NCBI RefSeq assembly: GCF_018861865.1
Contig: NZ_JAHLDV010000039.1
Coordinates: 1-33,123 of the forward strand
Length of the DNA: 33,123 nt
Direction of reading: 5' to 3'
Origin: Clostridium frigoris
Lineage (GTDB): Bacteria > Bacillota > Clostridia > Clostridiales > Clostridiaceae
Shown: in pieces, positions 15,735 through 26,477 of the stretch
Layout of the letters: each line of letters starts with the position of its first letter
How positions within the stretch are numbered: position 1 is the stretch's first letter
The notes under the pieces: model-generated
Seen by the model: only the letters and a program-made list of their open reading frames with translations
Database searches by the model: none
What the model was told of the DNA's origin: nothing
Translations under genes and position numbers: made by a program

Positions 15735-16673
15735 TTATTTTGCTTTTATTTTCTTCATTTCTTCAATCATAACTGGAAGAATTTCATTTACATTTCCAAT
15801 AATACTTATATCTGCAATTTCAAAAATCGGAGCTTCTTCATCTTTATTTATTGCCACAATATACTTAGCACCTGTCATTCCAGATGTATGTTGTGTTGCT
15901 CCAGAAAGACCACACGCAATATAAAGTTTTGGTGCTACAATCTTTCCTGATTGCCCAACTTGGTGTGTACGACAAATCCATCCATCTTCAATTGCTGGTC
16001 TTGTTGCACCTACTTCACCACCAAGTACACGTGCTAATTCTTCAACAAGTTTGAAATTTTCTACATTTCCCATTCCACGTCCACCAGAAACAATAACTTG
16101 TGCTTCTTCTAAATTAACAGTTTCACAACTGTCTTTTACTGTATCAACGATTTTTGCCTTAATAGCACTAGGTGGAATTTCTACTTTGTTCTCTGTAACA
16201 CCTGCATTTGAACCAACCTCTGGCTTTAAAAAAGTTCCATTTCTAACTATAACTACGGCTGTGCCATCTACTTCAATATGTTCTAAAATTGTACCACCAT
16301 AAGCCGGCCTTGTGTATATAACTTTACCATCAGTTTTATTCATTCCTATTACATCACTTACAAATCCTAAGCCCATACGTCCTGCAATACGTGGTGAAAT
16401 GTCTTTAGCTAGTGTTGTATTTGCGAGTAGTACAATATCTGGGTTTTGCTGCTTAACAGTTTGTGATAATACTTCTGTCAAGGTATCACAGTCTGTAGCA
16501 GTTTCTGTGAAAATAACTGGGATTCCTAGTGCTGCTACAGTATCTGCGGCAGCCCTGTTACCTACTATAAGAGCTGTTCCTTCTGCATCTAACGCTTTTA
16601 CTGCACTAATCAATTCAAGACTTCCGCCTAATACTTTTTCTCCATCAGTTTCAATAAACAATAATACTTTCAT
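15735..16673 (-). CDS. etfA: electron transfer flavoprotein alpha subunit (lactate-type module)
   Basis: The alpha subunit of a heterodimeric FAD protein that carries electrons between flavoprotein dehydrogenases and NAD(H) or ferredoxin. The N-terminal Rossmann-like half is about residues 1-190. The C-terminal FAD domain shows VSGGRGMGNVENF, ATRPAIEDGWI, HQVGQSGK, YIACGLSGATQH and AINKDEEAPIFEIAD, which together bind FAD. At 312 aa it has normal length and lacks the extra N-terminal ferredoxin domain I recall for A. woodii LctC. It starts 20 bases after etfB, with AAGGGGG as ribosome site. It is clearly different in sequence from the second etfA at 32619-33123, so the organism has at least two Etf systems. 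Confidence 0.93.
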   Translation of the reverse strand: MKVLLFIETDGEKVLGGSLELISAVKALDAEGTALIVGNRAAADTVAALGIPVIFTETATDCDTLTEVLSQTVKQQNPDIVLLANTTLAKDISPRIAGRMGLGFVSDVIGMNKTDGKVIYTRPAYGGTILEHIEVDGTAVVIVRNGTFLKPEVGSNAGVTENKVEIPPSAIKAKIVDTVKDSCETVNLEEAQVIVSGGRGMGNVENFKLVEELARVLGGEVGATRPAIEDGWICRTHQVGQSGKIVAPKLYIACGLSGATQHTSGMTGAKYIVAINKDEEAPIFEIADISIIGNVNEILPVMIEEMKKIKAK

Positions 16674-16693
16674 AATTTCGTTTTCCCCCTTAA

Positions 16694-17479
16694 TTAGATT
16701 GTCTTATCTTTTTTCATTTGCTCAATAGCAGCACTTACTGCTAGCGATGCATCTTTTTCATTAATCTTGATACCAGCCTCTTTCTGAGGAGGCTGCACAT
16801 ATTCAATGCAACGTACTTTCGCTTGTTTTACCTCTCCAATTTCTGCTGCGCAGTAAGTTGGAATGATTGCCTTACGACTTGCCATCTTAGTTCTAATACT
16901 AGGATAACGTGGATCATAATTTGGTTTACTTACTGTTACTACAGCTGGAGATTCTATAGAAACTATATTATATCCTTCTTCAGTTTCTTGATGAACTTCC
17001 ATGCCACCATCTTTCAAATTGATTTCAATTGCGCTACTAACAAAGCTTGTCTCCAATTTTTCAGCAAGTATTGCTCCTACCTGACCAGTAATTTCATCTG
17101 TGGATTCCTTTCCACAAAGAATTAAATCAAATTTTTCGCCTTTGTCTTTTTCAATTTTATGAATAGCATCTACCAAAACACCAGCTGTGGAAATAGCATC
17201 TAAATCTGCATATAAATCATCTTTTACACAAAATGCCTCTTTAGCTCCTACAGAAAGACAATTTTTTAATGTATTTAAAGAATCCTCTGCTCCAACAGTT
17301 AATACACTAACATTTCCTCCATTAGCTTCCATAAATCGAACTGCTAACTCTAAAGCATATGTGTCAAATGCATTTGCTACCAAACTGACTCCATTCAAAT
17401 TAGGTTTTTTCGTCTTATTATCCAAATGGATTTCAATAGAATCATCTGGAACTTGTTTTACACATAACAAAATATTCAT
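16694..17479 (-). CDS. etfB: electron transfer flavoprotein beta subunit (lactate-type module)
   Basis: A 261-aa partner of the downstream etfA. It begins NILLCVKQVPDDS, the usual EtfB start, and has LILCGKESTDEITGQVGAILAEKL near 120-143, the nucleotide/FAD-binding region, then VVTVSKPNYDPRYPSI. In electron-bifurcating Etf proteins this subunit holds the second FAD and the NAD site; whether this one bifurcates cannot be read directly. It is first in a two-gene unit with its own promoter, operator and upstream palindrome. The unit is followed by the glcD-acd unit under the same control signals, so all four genes are probably induced together, likely by lactate. The ribosome site is AAAGGAGAGG. 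Confidence 0.93.
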   Translation of the reverse strand: MNILLCVKQVPDDSIEIHLDNKTKKPNLNGVSLVANAFDTYALELAVRFMEANGGNVSVLTVGAEDSLNTLKNCLSVGAKEAFCVKDDLYADLDAISTAGVLVDAIHKIEKDKGEKFDLILCGKESTDEITGQVGAILAEKLETSFVSSAIEINLKDGGMEVHQETEEGYNIVSIESPAVVTVSKPNYDPRYPSIRTKMASRKAIIPTYCAAEIGEVKQAKVRCIEYVQPPQKEAGIKINEKDASLAVSAAIEQMKKDKTI

Positions 17480-17610
17480 ACTTTCCCTCTCCTTTACACT
17501 TTGATATTATTAAACAGTTTTTTTTGATAGAACCATAATATATTTAAATTTTTTATAAAGAACTATTTTATTAAAATTATTTTGATTAATTTTATAGAAG
17601 TATTGTTTAT

Positions 17611-17629
17611 TGGTAGTATGGTACTACCA
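17611..17629 (-). promoter_or_regulatory. GntR/LldR-like operator before etfB
   Basis: TGGTAGTATGGTACTACCA has 8-base arms around three central bases and contains TGGTACTACCA, a perfect TGGTnnnACCA site. It sits about 10 bases downstream of the -10 box. Confidence 0.65.
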
Positions 17630-17638
17630 CCTAATTTA

Positions 17639-17667
17639 ATTTTACCACACTATTTAAAACAACTCAA
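17639..17667 (-). promoter_or_regulatory. promoter of etfBA
   Basis: On the minus strand, TTGAGT (17662-17667), 17-base spacer, TAAAAT (17639-17644) with an extended TGG. The gene-free stretch 17480-17852 also holds the operator, the upstream palindrome and the guaA terminator. Confidence 0.6.
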
Positions 17668-17686
17668 TCATTTATAGAAATTTATT

Positions 17687-17698
17687 GTAAACATTTAC
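17687..17698 (-). promoter_or_regulatory. conserved upstream palindrome before etfB
   Basis: GTAAACATTTAC, the same 12 bases and the same distance from the -35 box as before glcD. Possible CcpA cre-like site. Confidence 0.4.
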
Positions 17699-17805
17699 TT
17701 AACAAATATTGAAATAAATGAATACCCTGCTATACTAATCCAAGATTGGTTCAATGAATTTCCTTATTTCTAAGGACCAGTAAAATAGAATCAAGAAACA
17801 AAATA

Positions 17806-17846
17806 AAAGCCCACGCCCCTTTATTATATAAGGGTTGTGGACTTTT
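17806..17846 (-). terminator. intrinsic terminator of guaA
   Basis: AAAGCCCAC pairs with GTGGACTTT (one wobble) and an inner CCCTT with AAGGG. T-rich ends occur on both strands. It lies just after the guaA stop codon. Confidence 0.8.
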
Positions 17847-17852
17847 TATAAT

Positions 17853-19385
17853 TTATTCCCACTCAATAGTGGAAGGTGGTTTTGAGGTTATGTCGTAAAC
17901 AATTCTGTTTACTCCTTTAACTTCATTAACGATTCTACGAGACACTGTATCTAAAACCTCATATGGTATTCTAGCCCAATCTGAAGTCATTGCATCAGAA
18001 CTTGTAACAGCTCTTAAAGCTACTGTGTGACAGTATGTTCGCTCGTCACCCATAACTCCCACGGACTTAATGTTAGGAAGACATGCAAAATACTGCCATA
18101 TCTCACTTTCAAGTCCTGCTTTAGCTATTTCATCTCTAAAGATTGCATCTGCCTCGCTAGTTATAAATAATTTTTCCTCAGTTATTTCTCCAAGTACTCT
18201 TATAGCGAGTCCTGGTCCTGGGAACGGTTGCCTCCACACTAAGTGATGTGGTATTCCAAGTTCTTCTCCCACTGCTCTAACTTCATCTTTAAATAATTCT
18301 CTTAAAGGTTCAATTAGTTTAAAGTGCATGTCTTTTGGAAGTCCTCCAACATTGTGATGGCTTTTTATAGTAGCTGAAGTAGCAGTACCACTCTCAACTA
18401 CATCTGGGTATATTGTTCCTTGAACAAGGAAATCTAATTGCCCGAGTTTATTTGACTCTTCTTCAAAAACTCTTATAAATTCTTCTCCAATTATCTTTCT
18501 CTTTTTCTCTGGGTCACTTACGCCCTTAAGTTTACCGAGAAACCTATCTTTAGCGTTAACTCTTATTATCTTCATGTCGAATTCACCGTTAAATATAGTT
18601 TCAACTTGGTCGCCTTCATCTTTTCTAAGTAGACCATGATCTACAAACACACAAGTTAACTGATCGCCAATTGCTTTATAAACAAGTACTGCAGCAACTG
18701 AAGAATCAACTCCACCTGAGAGAGCACAAAGTACTTTTTTATCTCCAACCTGTTCTCTAATAGCCTTAATTTTCTCCTGTGCAAAAGAAGACATTGACCA
18801 ATCGCCCTTAACCTGACATACATCATATAAGAACTTTCTAATCATTTCTTCACCAAAAAGAGTATGTTTTACTTCTGGGTGGAATTGAACTCCATAAAGG
18901 TTTTTAGAAACATTTGCCATAGCAGCTACTGGGCAATGTTTAGAAGTAGCAATAATCTCAAATCCGTTTGGCACTTTAGATATATGATCCGTATGACTCA
19001 TCCAACATTGATTTTCACTTATTCCTTTGAAAATAATAGCATCCTTGTTTAGGTCAACCTCTATTTTTCCGTATTCACGAACATCTGATGTTTTAACTTC
19101 TCCATCAAATGCTTGCGCCATTAATTGAGCACCATAACATATTCCTAAAATAGGAATACCAAGTTCGAATACTTCTTTTTCAATTTGTGGAGCACCCTTG
19201 GCATATACGCTATTAGGTCCACCCGTGAATATTATACCTATTGGATTCATATTTTTTATCTTTAGGGCAGAATATGTGTATGGTACTATTTCACAGTAAA
19301 CACTATTTTCTCTAACTCTTCTTGCAATAAGCTGATTATATTGACCACCAAAATCAACTACTAAAACTAATTCTCTATTAATCAA
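17853..19385 (-). CDS. guaA: GMP synthase (glutamine-hydrolysing)
   Basis: It makes GMP from XMP, ATP and glutamine, the last step of guanine nucleotide synthesis. The class I amidotransferase domain (about 1-190) has GICYGAQL with nucleophile Cys83, and QFHPEV with His170 and Glu172. The ATP-pyrophosphatase P-loop SGGVDSS is at 224-230. The C-terminal dimer domain ends [11 protein letters not shown], as in complete family members. 510 aa is normal. The start is TTG, 7 bases after AGGAGG. It lies 108 bases after guaB with no terminator between, so it is probably co-transcribed and under the guaB riboswitch. The gap holds a short tandem repeat. Confidence 0.97.
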   Translation of the reverse strand: MINRELVLVVDFGGQYNQLIARRVRENSVYCEIVPYTYSALKIKNMNPIGIIFTGGPNSVYAKGAPQIEKEVFELGIPILGICYGAQLMAQAFDGEVKTSDVREYGKIEVDLNKDAIIFKGISENQCWMSHTDHISKVPNGFEIIATSKHCPVAAMANVSKNLYGVQFHPEVKHTLFGEEMIRKFLYDVCQVKGDWSMSSFAQEKIKAIREQVGDKKVLCALSGGVDSSVAAVLVYKAIGDQLTCVFVDHGLLRKDEGDQVETIFNGEFDMKIIRVNAKDRFLGKLKGVSDPEKKRKIIGEEFIRVFEEESNKLGQLDFLVQGTIYPDVVESGTATSATIKSHHNVGGLPKDMHFKLIEPLRELFKDEVRAVGEELGIPHHLVWRQPFPGPGLAIRVLGEITEEKLFITSEADAIFRDEIAKAGLESEIWQYFACLPNIKSVGVMGDERTYCHTVALRAVTSSDAMTSDWARIPYEVLDTVSRRIVNEVKGVNRIVYDITSKPPSTIEWE

Positions 19386-19430
19386 TGTTTTTCCTCCTGT
19401 ACATTTAAGCCTTAATTTATCTATTGTTAC

Positions 19431-20948
<1,518 letters not shown>

Positions 20949-21112
20949 TTAATCCTCGCCCCTTCGCACTTCTATTTTAGGTACATAAAAATAAATATCA
21001 TATCAAAACGATATTATATTTAATTATATGTTCCTTATATTCATTTTTATAATTGGCATAAAAACCTATATATATACAGCATTTTAAAATAAGGTATAAA
21101 GTATAGAAAAGT

Positions 21113-21148
21113 ATACTAATCCTACTTTAACCAAAGTAAAATTAGCAT
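21113..21148 (-). promoter_or_regulatory. terminator-like hairpin in the guaB leader (expression platform)
   Basis: ATGCTAAT pairs with ATTAGTAT (8 bp, one G-U) and an inner ACTTT with AAAGT, loop GGTT. It lies about 25 bases after the aptamer. The following ACTTTTCTATAC is a poor U-tract, and AGGTAT at 21145-21150 can instead pair with ATACCT-like sequence further on, so two exclusive folds are possible. Confidence 0.45.
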
Positions 21149-21173
21149 ACCTAAAATAAGTTCATACTAAGAT

Positions 21174-21240
21174 TACCCATAGTGGTCAATTTGCGGCTGA
21201 CCGTAGATGCTCCTTGCCATATTCAAGGGATATATGAGTA
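21174..21240 (-). promoter_or_regulatory. purine (guanine-type) riboswitch aptamer upstream of guaB
   Basis: On the minus strand the P1 stem TACTCATA pairs with TATGGGTA over 8 bp. P2 is CCTTG/CAAGG around the 7-base loop AATATGG. P3 is GGTCA/TGACC around a 7-base loop containing CCGCAAA. The junction keeps TCTAC and ends in ACTATG, where C is the ligand-pairing base (C74 of the xpt riboswitch), which means guanine-type. Compared with xpt, J1/2 and J2/3 are each one base shorter, the base next to U48 is changed, and the loop-3 U of CCGUAAA is C. A clear member of the class, but a variant. Confidence 0.82.
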
Positions 21241-21270
21241 GAGTTGTTGTTTTTTGTAGCTATTATAACT

Positions 21271-21299
21271 ATGATAGTTAATGTTTAAAGATTTGTCAA
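21271..21299 (-). promoter_or_regulatory. sigma-A promoter of guaB
   Basis: On the minus strand, perfect TTGACA (21294-21299), 17-base spacer, TATCAT (21271-21276). Transcription would start about 25 bases before the riboswitch. The 20949-21437 gap therefore holds leader, riboswitch, promoter and two groEL terminators. Confidence 0.7.
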
Positions 21300-21320
21300 T
21301 AACTATCTTGTGATCGCTCG

Positions 21321-21355
21321 TTTACATAATAAAAACATTTTTTTTATTATGTAAA
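21321..21355 (-). terminator. second hairpin after groEL
   Basis: A 15-bp AT-only stem (21321-21335 with 21341-21355) with a 5-base loop. It is a backup terminator or insulator between groEL and the guaB promoter. Confidence 0.5.
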
Positions 21356-21361
21356 ATAAAA

Positions 21362-21388
21362 AATTAACTAGATATAATCTAGTTAATT
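21362..21388 (-). terminator. intrinsic terminator of groESL
   Basis: A perfect 12-bp stem (21362-21373 with 21377-21388), loop ATA, is followed on the minus strand by TTTTATTTT. It lies about 50 bases after the groEL stop codon. Confidence 0.8.
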
Positions 21389-21437
21389 TTTTTATTATAA
21401 TATATTTTATTTTAATTAATTAAAATATTAATTTTTC

Positions 21438-23066
<1,629 letters not shown>

Positions 23067-23140
23067 TTAAAAACCCTCCTTGTGCGTTAATGATTAAATA
23101 TAATTAATAATATTTAATCATTTTTGCAATTAATTAAATA

Positions 23141-23443
<303 letters not shown>

Positions 23444-23463
23444 TTATATTTTTATTTCTTTTG

Positions 23464-23490
23464 TTAGCACTCAACACATCTGAGTGCTAA
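23464..23490 (-). promoter_or_regulatory. CIRCE operator (HrcA binding site)
   Basis: TTAGCACTC, nine bases, GAGTGCTAA: a perfect match to the CIRCE consensus. It lies in the groES leader. Confidence 0.97.
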
Positions 23491-23507
23491 TATGTTCTAC
23501 AACTTAT

Positions 23508-23536
23508 ATGATAATTAATAATCAGTATAATTGCAA
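23508..23536 (-). promoter_or_regulatory. sigma-A promoter of groESL
   Basis: On the minus strand, TTGCAA (23531-23536), 17-base spacer, TATCAT (23508-23513). The start would fall about 10 bases before the CIRCE element. Confidence 0.6.
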
Positions 23537-23687
23537 CTTCAATTGGTGTACACATTATTCCATTTATAACCATACAGTCAAATTAAGTTTTATAATCACT
23601 GTATTTCACAGTTATTCTCTCATTTGCTTTATTAGCTTTAATTTATGTAATTATTATAAAATTATTTACAAATGCATACATTTATTA

Positions 23688-23717
23688 TTGTATACATTTA
23701 TATATATTTGTTATACT
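23688..23717 (+). promoter_or_regulatory. possible promoter of the DUF1461 gene
   Basis: TTGTAT (23688-23693), 18-base spacer, TATACT (23712-23717), very close to the ribosome site. Nothing else is seen in the AT-rich divergent region 23537-23687. Confidence 0.3.
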
Positions 23718-23736
23718 TACTAATAGAGGTGATTTT

Positions 23737-24444
23737 GTGAAGGTTTTAAATAAATCAATCATTAACTGCTTTTCTGTAGACTTTTTTTTTAGGAATATAA
23801 AGAGCTTAATTAAGTTTTTATCTAGAGTAGTTTTTATTTCAAGTTTTATATTTTCTTTTTTAATTTTAAGTGTAAATTTCACTTTACTCTTCAAACCCTT
23901 ATATTATATGGATATCGGAATATTAAAAATCGAACATTCTTCGGGCTTAAATAAACTCGAATTAAAGTCCAATTATGATTATGTTATCACATATCTAACC
24001 GAAAATAAAAATGAAGAATTTAATCTCCCAACACTGTCATCATCTATTCATGGTAAAATTCATTTTAAAGAAGTTAAAACAATATTTGATAAACTTAGAA
24101 TAATTCTATTTTTCACAATATTGATAAGTATTATAGGCATAGTAATAAATAAAAAACGAAAAAAAACAAAATATCTATTAACTAGTTCAATTTGCCTTAT
24201 TGTCATACCCGCACTATTACTTATACCCTTTCTAATTAATTTTGATAAAAGCTTCACGACTTTTCATCACATCTTCTTTAACAACAATTATTGGCTTTTT
24301 GATATAAAATTAGACCCTATAATAACAATCCTACCTCAGAATTTTTTCTTTCACTCTGCCATATTAATGATTTCTTTAATAACAATGTGCAGCATAACGT
24401 TAATTCTTATATATAAAAGAACTAAAAAATCACATTCTTTATAA
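23737..24444 (+). CDS. TIGR01906/DUF1461 family membrane protein
   Basis: A 235-aa integral membrane protein with four hydrophobic segments (about 27-50, 118-138, 145-165 and 202-225). The extracytoplasmic part after the first segment carries LTENKNEEFNLPTLSSS and EVKTIFDKL. Near the end, YWLFDIKLDPIITILPQNFFFHSA is the family's most conserved region. The family is common in Firmicutes and has no assigned function that I know. The start is GTG, 4 bases after AGAGGTGA. It is transcribed away from groES and towards the VTT protein gene, sharing a terminator with it. Confidence 0.82.
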   Translation: MKVLNKSIINCFSVDFFFRNIKSLIKFLSRVVFISSFIFSFLILSVNFTLLFKPLYYMDIGILKIEHSSGLNKLELKSNYDYVITYLTENKNEEFNLPTLSSSIHGKIHFKEVKTIFDKLRIILFFTILISIIGIVINKKRKKTKYLLTSSICLIVIPALLLIPFLINFDKSFTTFHHIFFNNNYWLFDIKLDPIITILPQNFFFHSAILMISLITMCSITLILIYKRTKKSHSL

Positions 24445-24457
24445 GGTATGTGATTTT
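24426..24457. terminator. bidirectional terminator overlapping two stop codons
   Basis: AAAATCACAT (24426-24435) pairs with ATGTGATTTT (24448-24457) around a 12-base loop. The stem lies in the last codons of the DUF1461 gene and touches the stop codon of the convergent gene, a compact arrangement. Confidence 0.6.
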
Positions 24458-25169
24458 AATATGTTTTCCTCTTTTTAATCATATTTTTTATTATAATATT
24501 ACCCTTTAAAATCCCTATAAGAAATAAAAAACTCATTATTACGCCTATAGTTATTAAACTTGTAACATCTTTTGAATATATTTTTTCTCCAAAATAAGAT
24601 GATATAAAAATTCCTGGAATTCTACCTAGTGTTGAATATATGAAGAAATCTTTAAAAGATATATGTGATACACCACATATATATGCTAATGCATCCTTAG
24701 GTATTCCAGGAATTAAATAAAACATGAATACAACAATCCTTTTACTTCCCACATCTAATATTTTTTTAAAGAATTTTATTTCTTTTTTTAACATCAGTTT
24801 TTCCACTAGTGGTTTGCCATAGTCCTTAGCAATAAGATATACCATCATGCTTCCTAAAGTAATCCCCATTAAAGATATTACTCCACCCCAAAAAGCACCA
24901 AATATATATCCACCCGCAATTTGTATAAATTCTCCTGGAATAAAAAAAACTACTACTTGTAAAACCTGCATAACTATAAAGACTAAAATACTGAAATTAC
25001 CGTAAGAAAGAACAATTTCTTTCATTATATTGGGATTTTTTATTATATACGAATACTTGAAGGAATACTCATATCCTATATATATGAAAATCAACAAAGC
25101 TGCTATTAATACTACATGTTGCTTATGTCTTGATACCTTTGTTCTTATATAATCCCATGTTCTTTTCAT
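24456..25169 (-). CDS. TVP38/TMEM64 (VTT/DedA-like) membrane protein
   Basis: A 237-aa membrane protein of the VTT domain family, related to DedA and to eukaryotic lipid scramblases. After an N-terminal anchor (about 17-37), the domain shows FFIPGEFIQIAGGYIFGAFWGG (re-entrant loop with Pro-Gly-Glu, near 78-99) and the second conserved motif GRIPGIFISSYFGEKI (near 188-203). It probably helps move or flip lipids in the cell membrane; bacterial members of this kind have no fixed substrate. The ATG follows GGAG. It lies 87 bases downstream of ogg in the same direction, without a visible terminator between them. Confidence 0.87.
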   Translation of the reverse strand: MKRTWDYIRTKVSRHKQHVVLIAALLIFIYIGYEYSFKYSYIIKNPNIMKEIVLSYGNFSILVFIVMQVLQVVVFFIPGEFIQIAGGYIFGAFWGGVISLMGITLGSMMVYLIAKDYGKPLVEKLMLKKEIKFFKKILDVGSKRIVVFMFYLIPGIPKDALAYICGVSHISFKDFFIYSTLGRIPGIFISSYFGEKIYSKDVTSLITIGVIMSFLFLIGILKGNIIIKNMIKKRKTY

Positions 25170-25256
25170 AGTTCTCCATCCTCTTCATTTTTATAAGATT
25201 CAGTAGTAGTCCATATTTTTATCTTTCTTTTGTTATTTTGCTTAATTCCCATTAAT

Positions 25257-26138
25257 TTATTCTATTTTAATATTATTTTCTCTTGCATAATAAAATAAAT
25301 ACTGTTGTGCAAAACCTGATAAGTTTTCAAATTTATCTCTAGCAAAAATTCTTATTTTGGGTAGTGACACATCTGGTGCTAAATAAAAAAACTGCATTGC
25401 TCTCTTAACCCATACATCCACTGGAAAAGCAGAATATTTTTGCATGGAAAAAAGCATGATACAATCAGAAACCTTTGGTCCTATACCACTTAATTTTTGT
25501 AATTCTTGGTGACAAATATCATCATCACAGGATTTAATAAATTCCAAATTTACATCATCAGTATATATTCTATGTACTGCATCTTTTACATATTTCGATC
25601 TAAATCCTAGACCACAACTTTGAATTTCATCAATAGATGCTTTATCTAATTCTGCTGCTGTTGGGAATGCATAGTATGTTTCACCCTTATATTCTATTGC
25701 TTTTCCCCATTTTTCGCTTAACCTATTTATAGCTCTTTTTATCATAGGTATCCTATTATTTGAAGAAATTATAAATGATATTGTAAGTTCAAATGGCTCC
25801 TGCTGAAGTAATCTAATCCCATAACCAAAGTTAACAGATCTTTCAAGAAGTGGATCTTTACGAAATCTTTCTTTAATAACTGTATATTCTCTTTTAAGAT
25901 CAAAATAATCACACCAAATCATTTGAAATTCTTCCTCATTTATATTATATATTTTCACATCCATCTCATTTTTTTCTAATTCTATTACCTTCCCATATGC
26001 TATTCCTATGTAGTTGCCACTCTCTTGTTTATTCCATCTAAAACATTGCCCACATTCGAATATATGGTCTAACTCAAAGTTATCTACACCTTTTATGATA
26101 ATACCCTTATTAAATGATTCAACCTTTTTATAATCCAT
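25257..26138 (-). CDS. ogg: 8-oxoguanine DNA glycosylase/AP lyase
   Basis: It removes 8-oxoguanine from DNA in base excision repair. The N-terminal OGG domain has FECGQCFRWNKQ (27-38). The helix-hairpin-helix GPD part has KLSGIGPKVSDCI with catalytic Lys222 and PVDVW with Asp241. As I recall, these are the same residue numbers as in the characterised Clostridium acetobutylicum Ogg. At 293 aa it has normal length. The ribosome site AAGGAAAGG overlaps the stop codon of an upstream gene remnant. An oxidative-repair enzyme fits an anaerobe exposed to air during its spore cycle. Confidence 0.93.
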   Translation of the reverse strand: MDYKKVESFNKGIIIKGVDNFELDHIFECGQCFRWNKQESGNYIGIAYGKVIELEKNEMDVKIYNINEEEFQMIWCDYFDLKREYTVIKERFRKDPLLERSVNFGYGIRLLQQEPFELTISFIISSNNRIPMIKRAINRLSEKWGKAIEYKGETYYAFPTAAELDKASIDEIQSCGLGFRSKYVKDAVHRIYTDDVNLEFIKSCDDDICHQELQKLSGIGPKVSDCIMLFSMQKYSAFPVDVWVKRAMQFFYLAPDVSLPKIRIFARDKFENLSGFAQQYLFYYARENNIKIE

Positions 26139-26152
26139 AGTTTTTCCTTTCC

Positions 26153-26338
26153 TTAAGCCTTATTATTAACTTGTAATTCACGAGTCACAATTTCATCTAA
26201 TATTTGCCCTGCTGTTTCAAACATAACTCTTACGGCGACGTCTTCCTTTTTATATTTTGCTTTAAGTATTGTACAATTATTCGTACCAAGTTTCGTCTCA
26301 AACTTTTTCCTTATATTTAACCTCTTATGACAGACAAT
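26153..26338 (-). pseudogene. gene remnant, possibly from a C_GCAxxG_C_C family protein
   Basis: On the minus strand one frame stays open for about 60 codons and reads like the end of a real protein: RKKFETKLGTNNCTIL, then MFETAGQILDEIV, then a stop codon. It has no usable start codon or ribosome site at its 5' side, which abuts the nfnB terminator. The pattern of a C-terminal FGxxNCxxL helix followed by a second helix recalls the ends of C_GCAxxG_C_C (split-Soret type) proteins. The 5' part appears deleted. The family link is tentative. Confidence 0.4.
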
Positions 26339-26367
26339 ATATAATAATATAATTTATTTCTTAAAAA

Positions 26368-26401
26368 AATAACTCCATAAACCTTTGTTTATGGAGTTAT
26401 T
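26368..26401 (-). terminator. intrinsic terminator of nfnAB
   Basis: A perfect 15-bp stem (26368-26382 with 26387-26401), loop CTTT, is followed on the minus strand by TTTTTAAG. It lies after the 23-bp repeats. Confidence 0.9.
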
Positions 26402-26407
26402 CATGTT

Positions 26408-26476
26408 AGTCATCTCTTTCAGAGCTGCTGAGTCATCTCTTTCAGAGCTGCTGAGTCATCTCTTGCAGAGCTGCTT
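26408..26476. repeat. three 23-bp tandem repeats after nfnB
   Basis: Units at 26408-26430, 26431-26453 and 26454-26476. The first two are identical and the third has two changes. The third unit abuts the nfnB stop codon. Each unit holds the small palindrome CTCT-GAA-AGAG (CTCT-GCA-AGAG in the third) on the minus strand. Confidence 0.85.
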
Positions 26477-26477
26477 G

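Noticed and set aside
15658-15740. Open frame reading ALIATLSFGKAVQA downstream of etfA
   Set aside because: No start codon. The same frame runs back through the etfA end, so chance openness is the simpler view.
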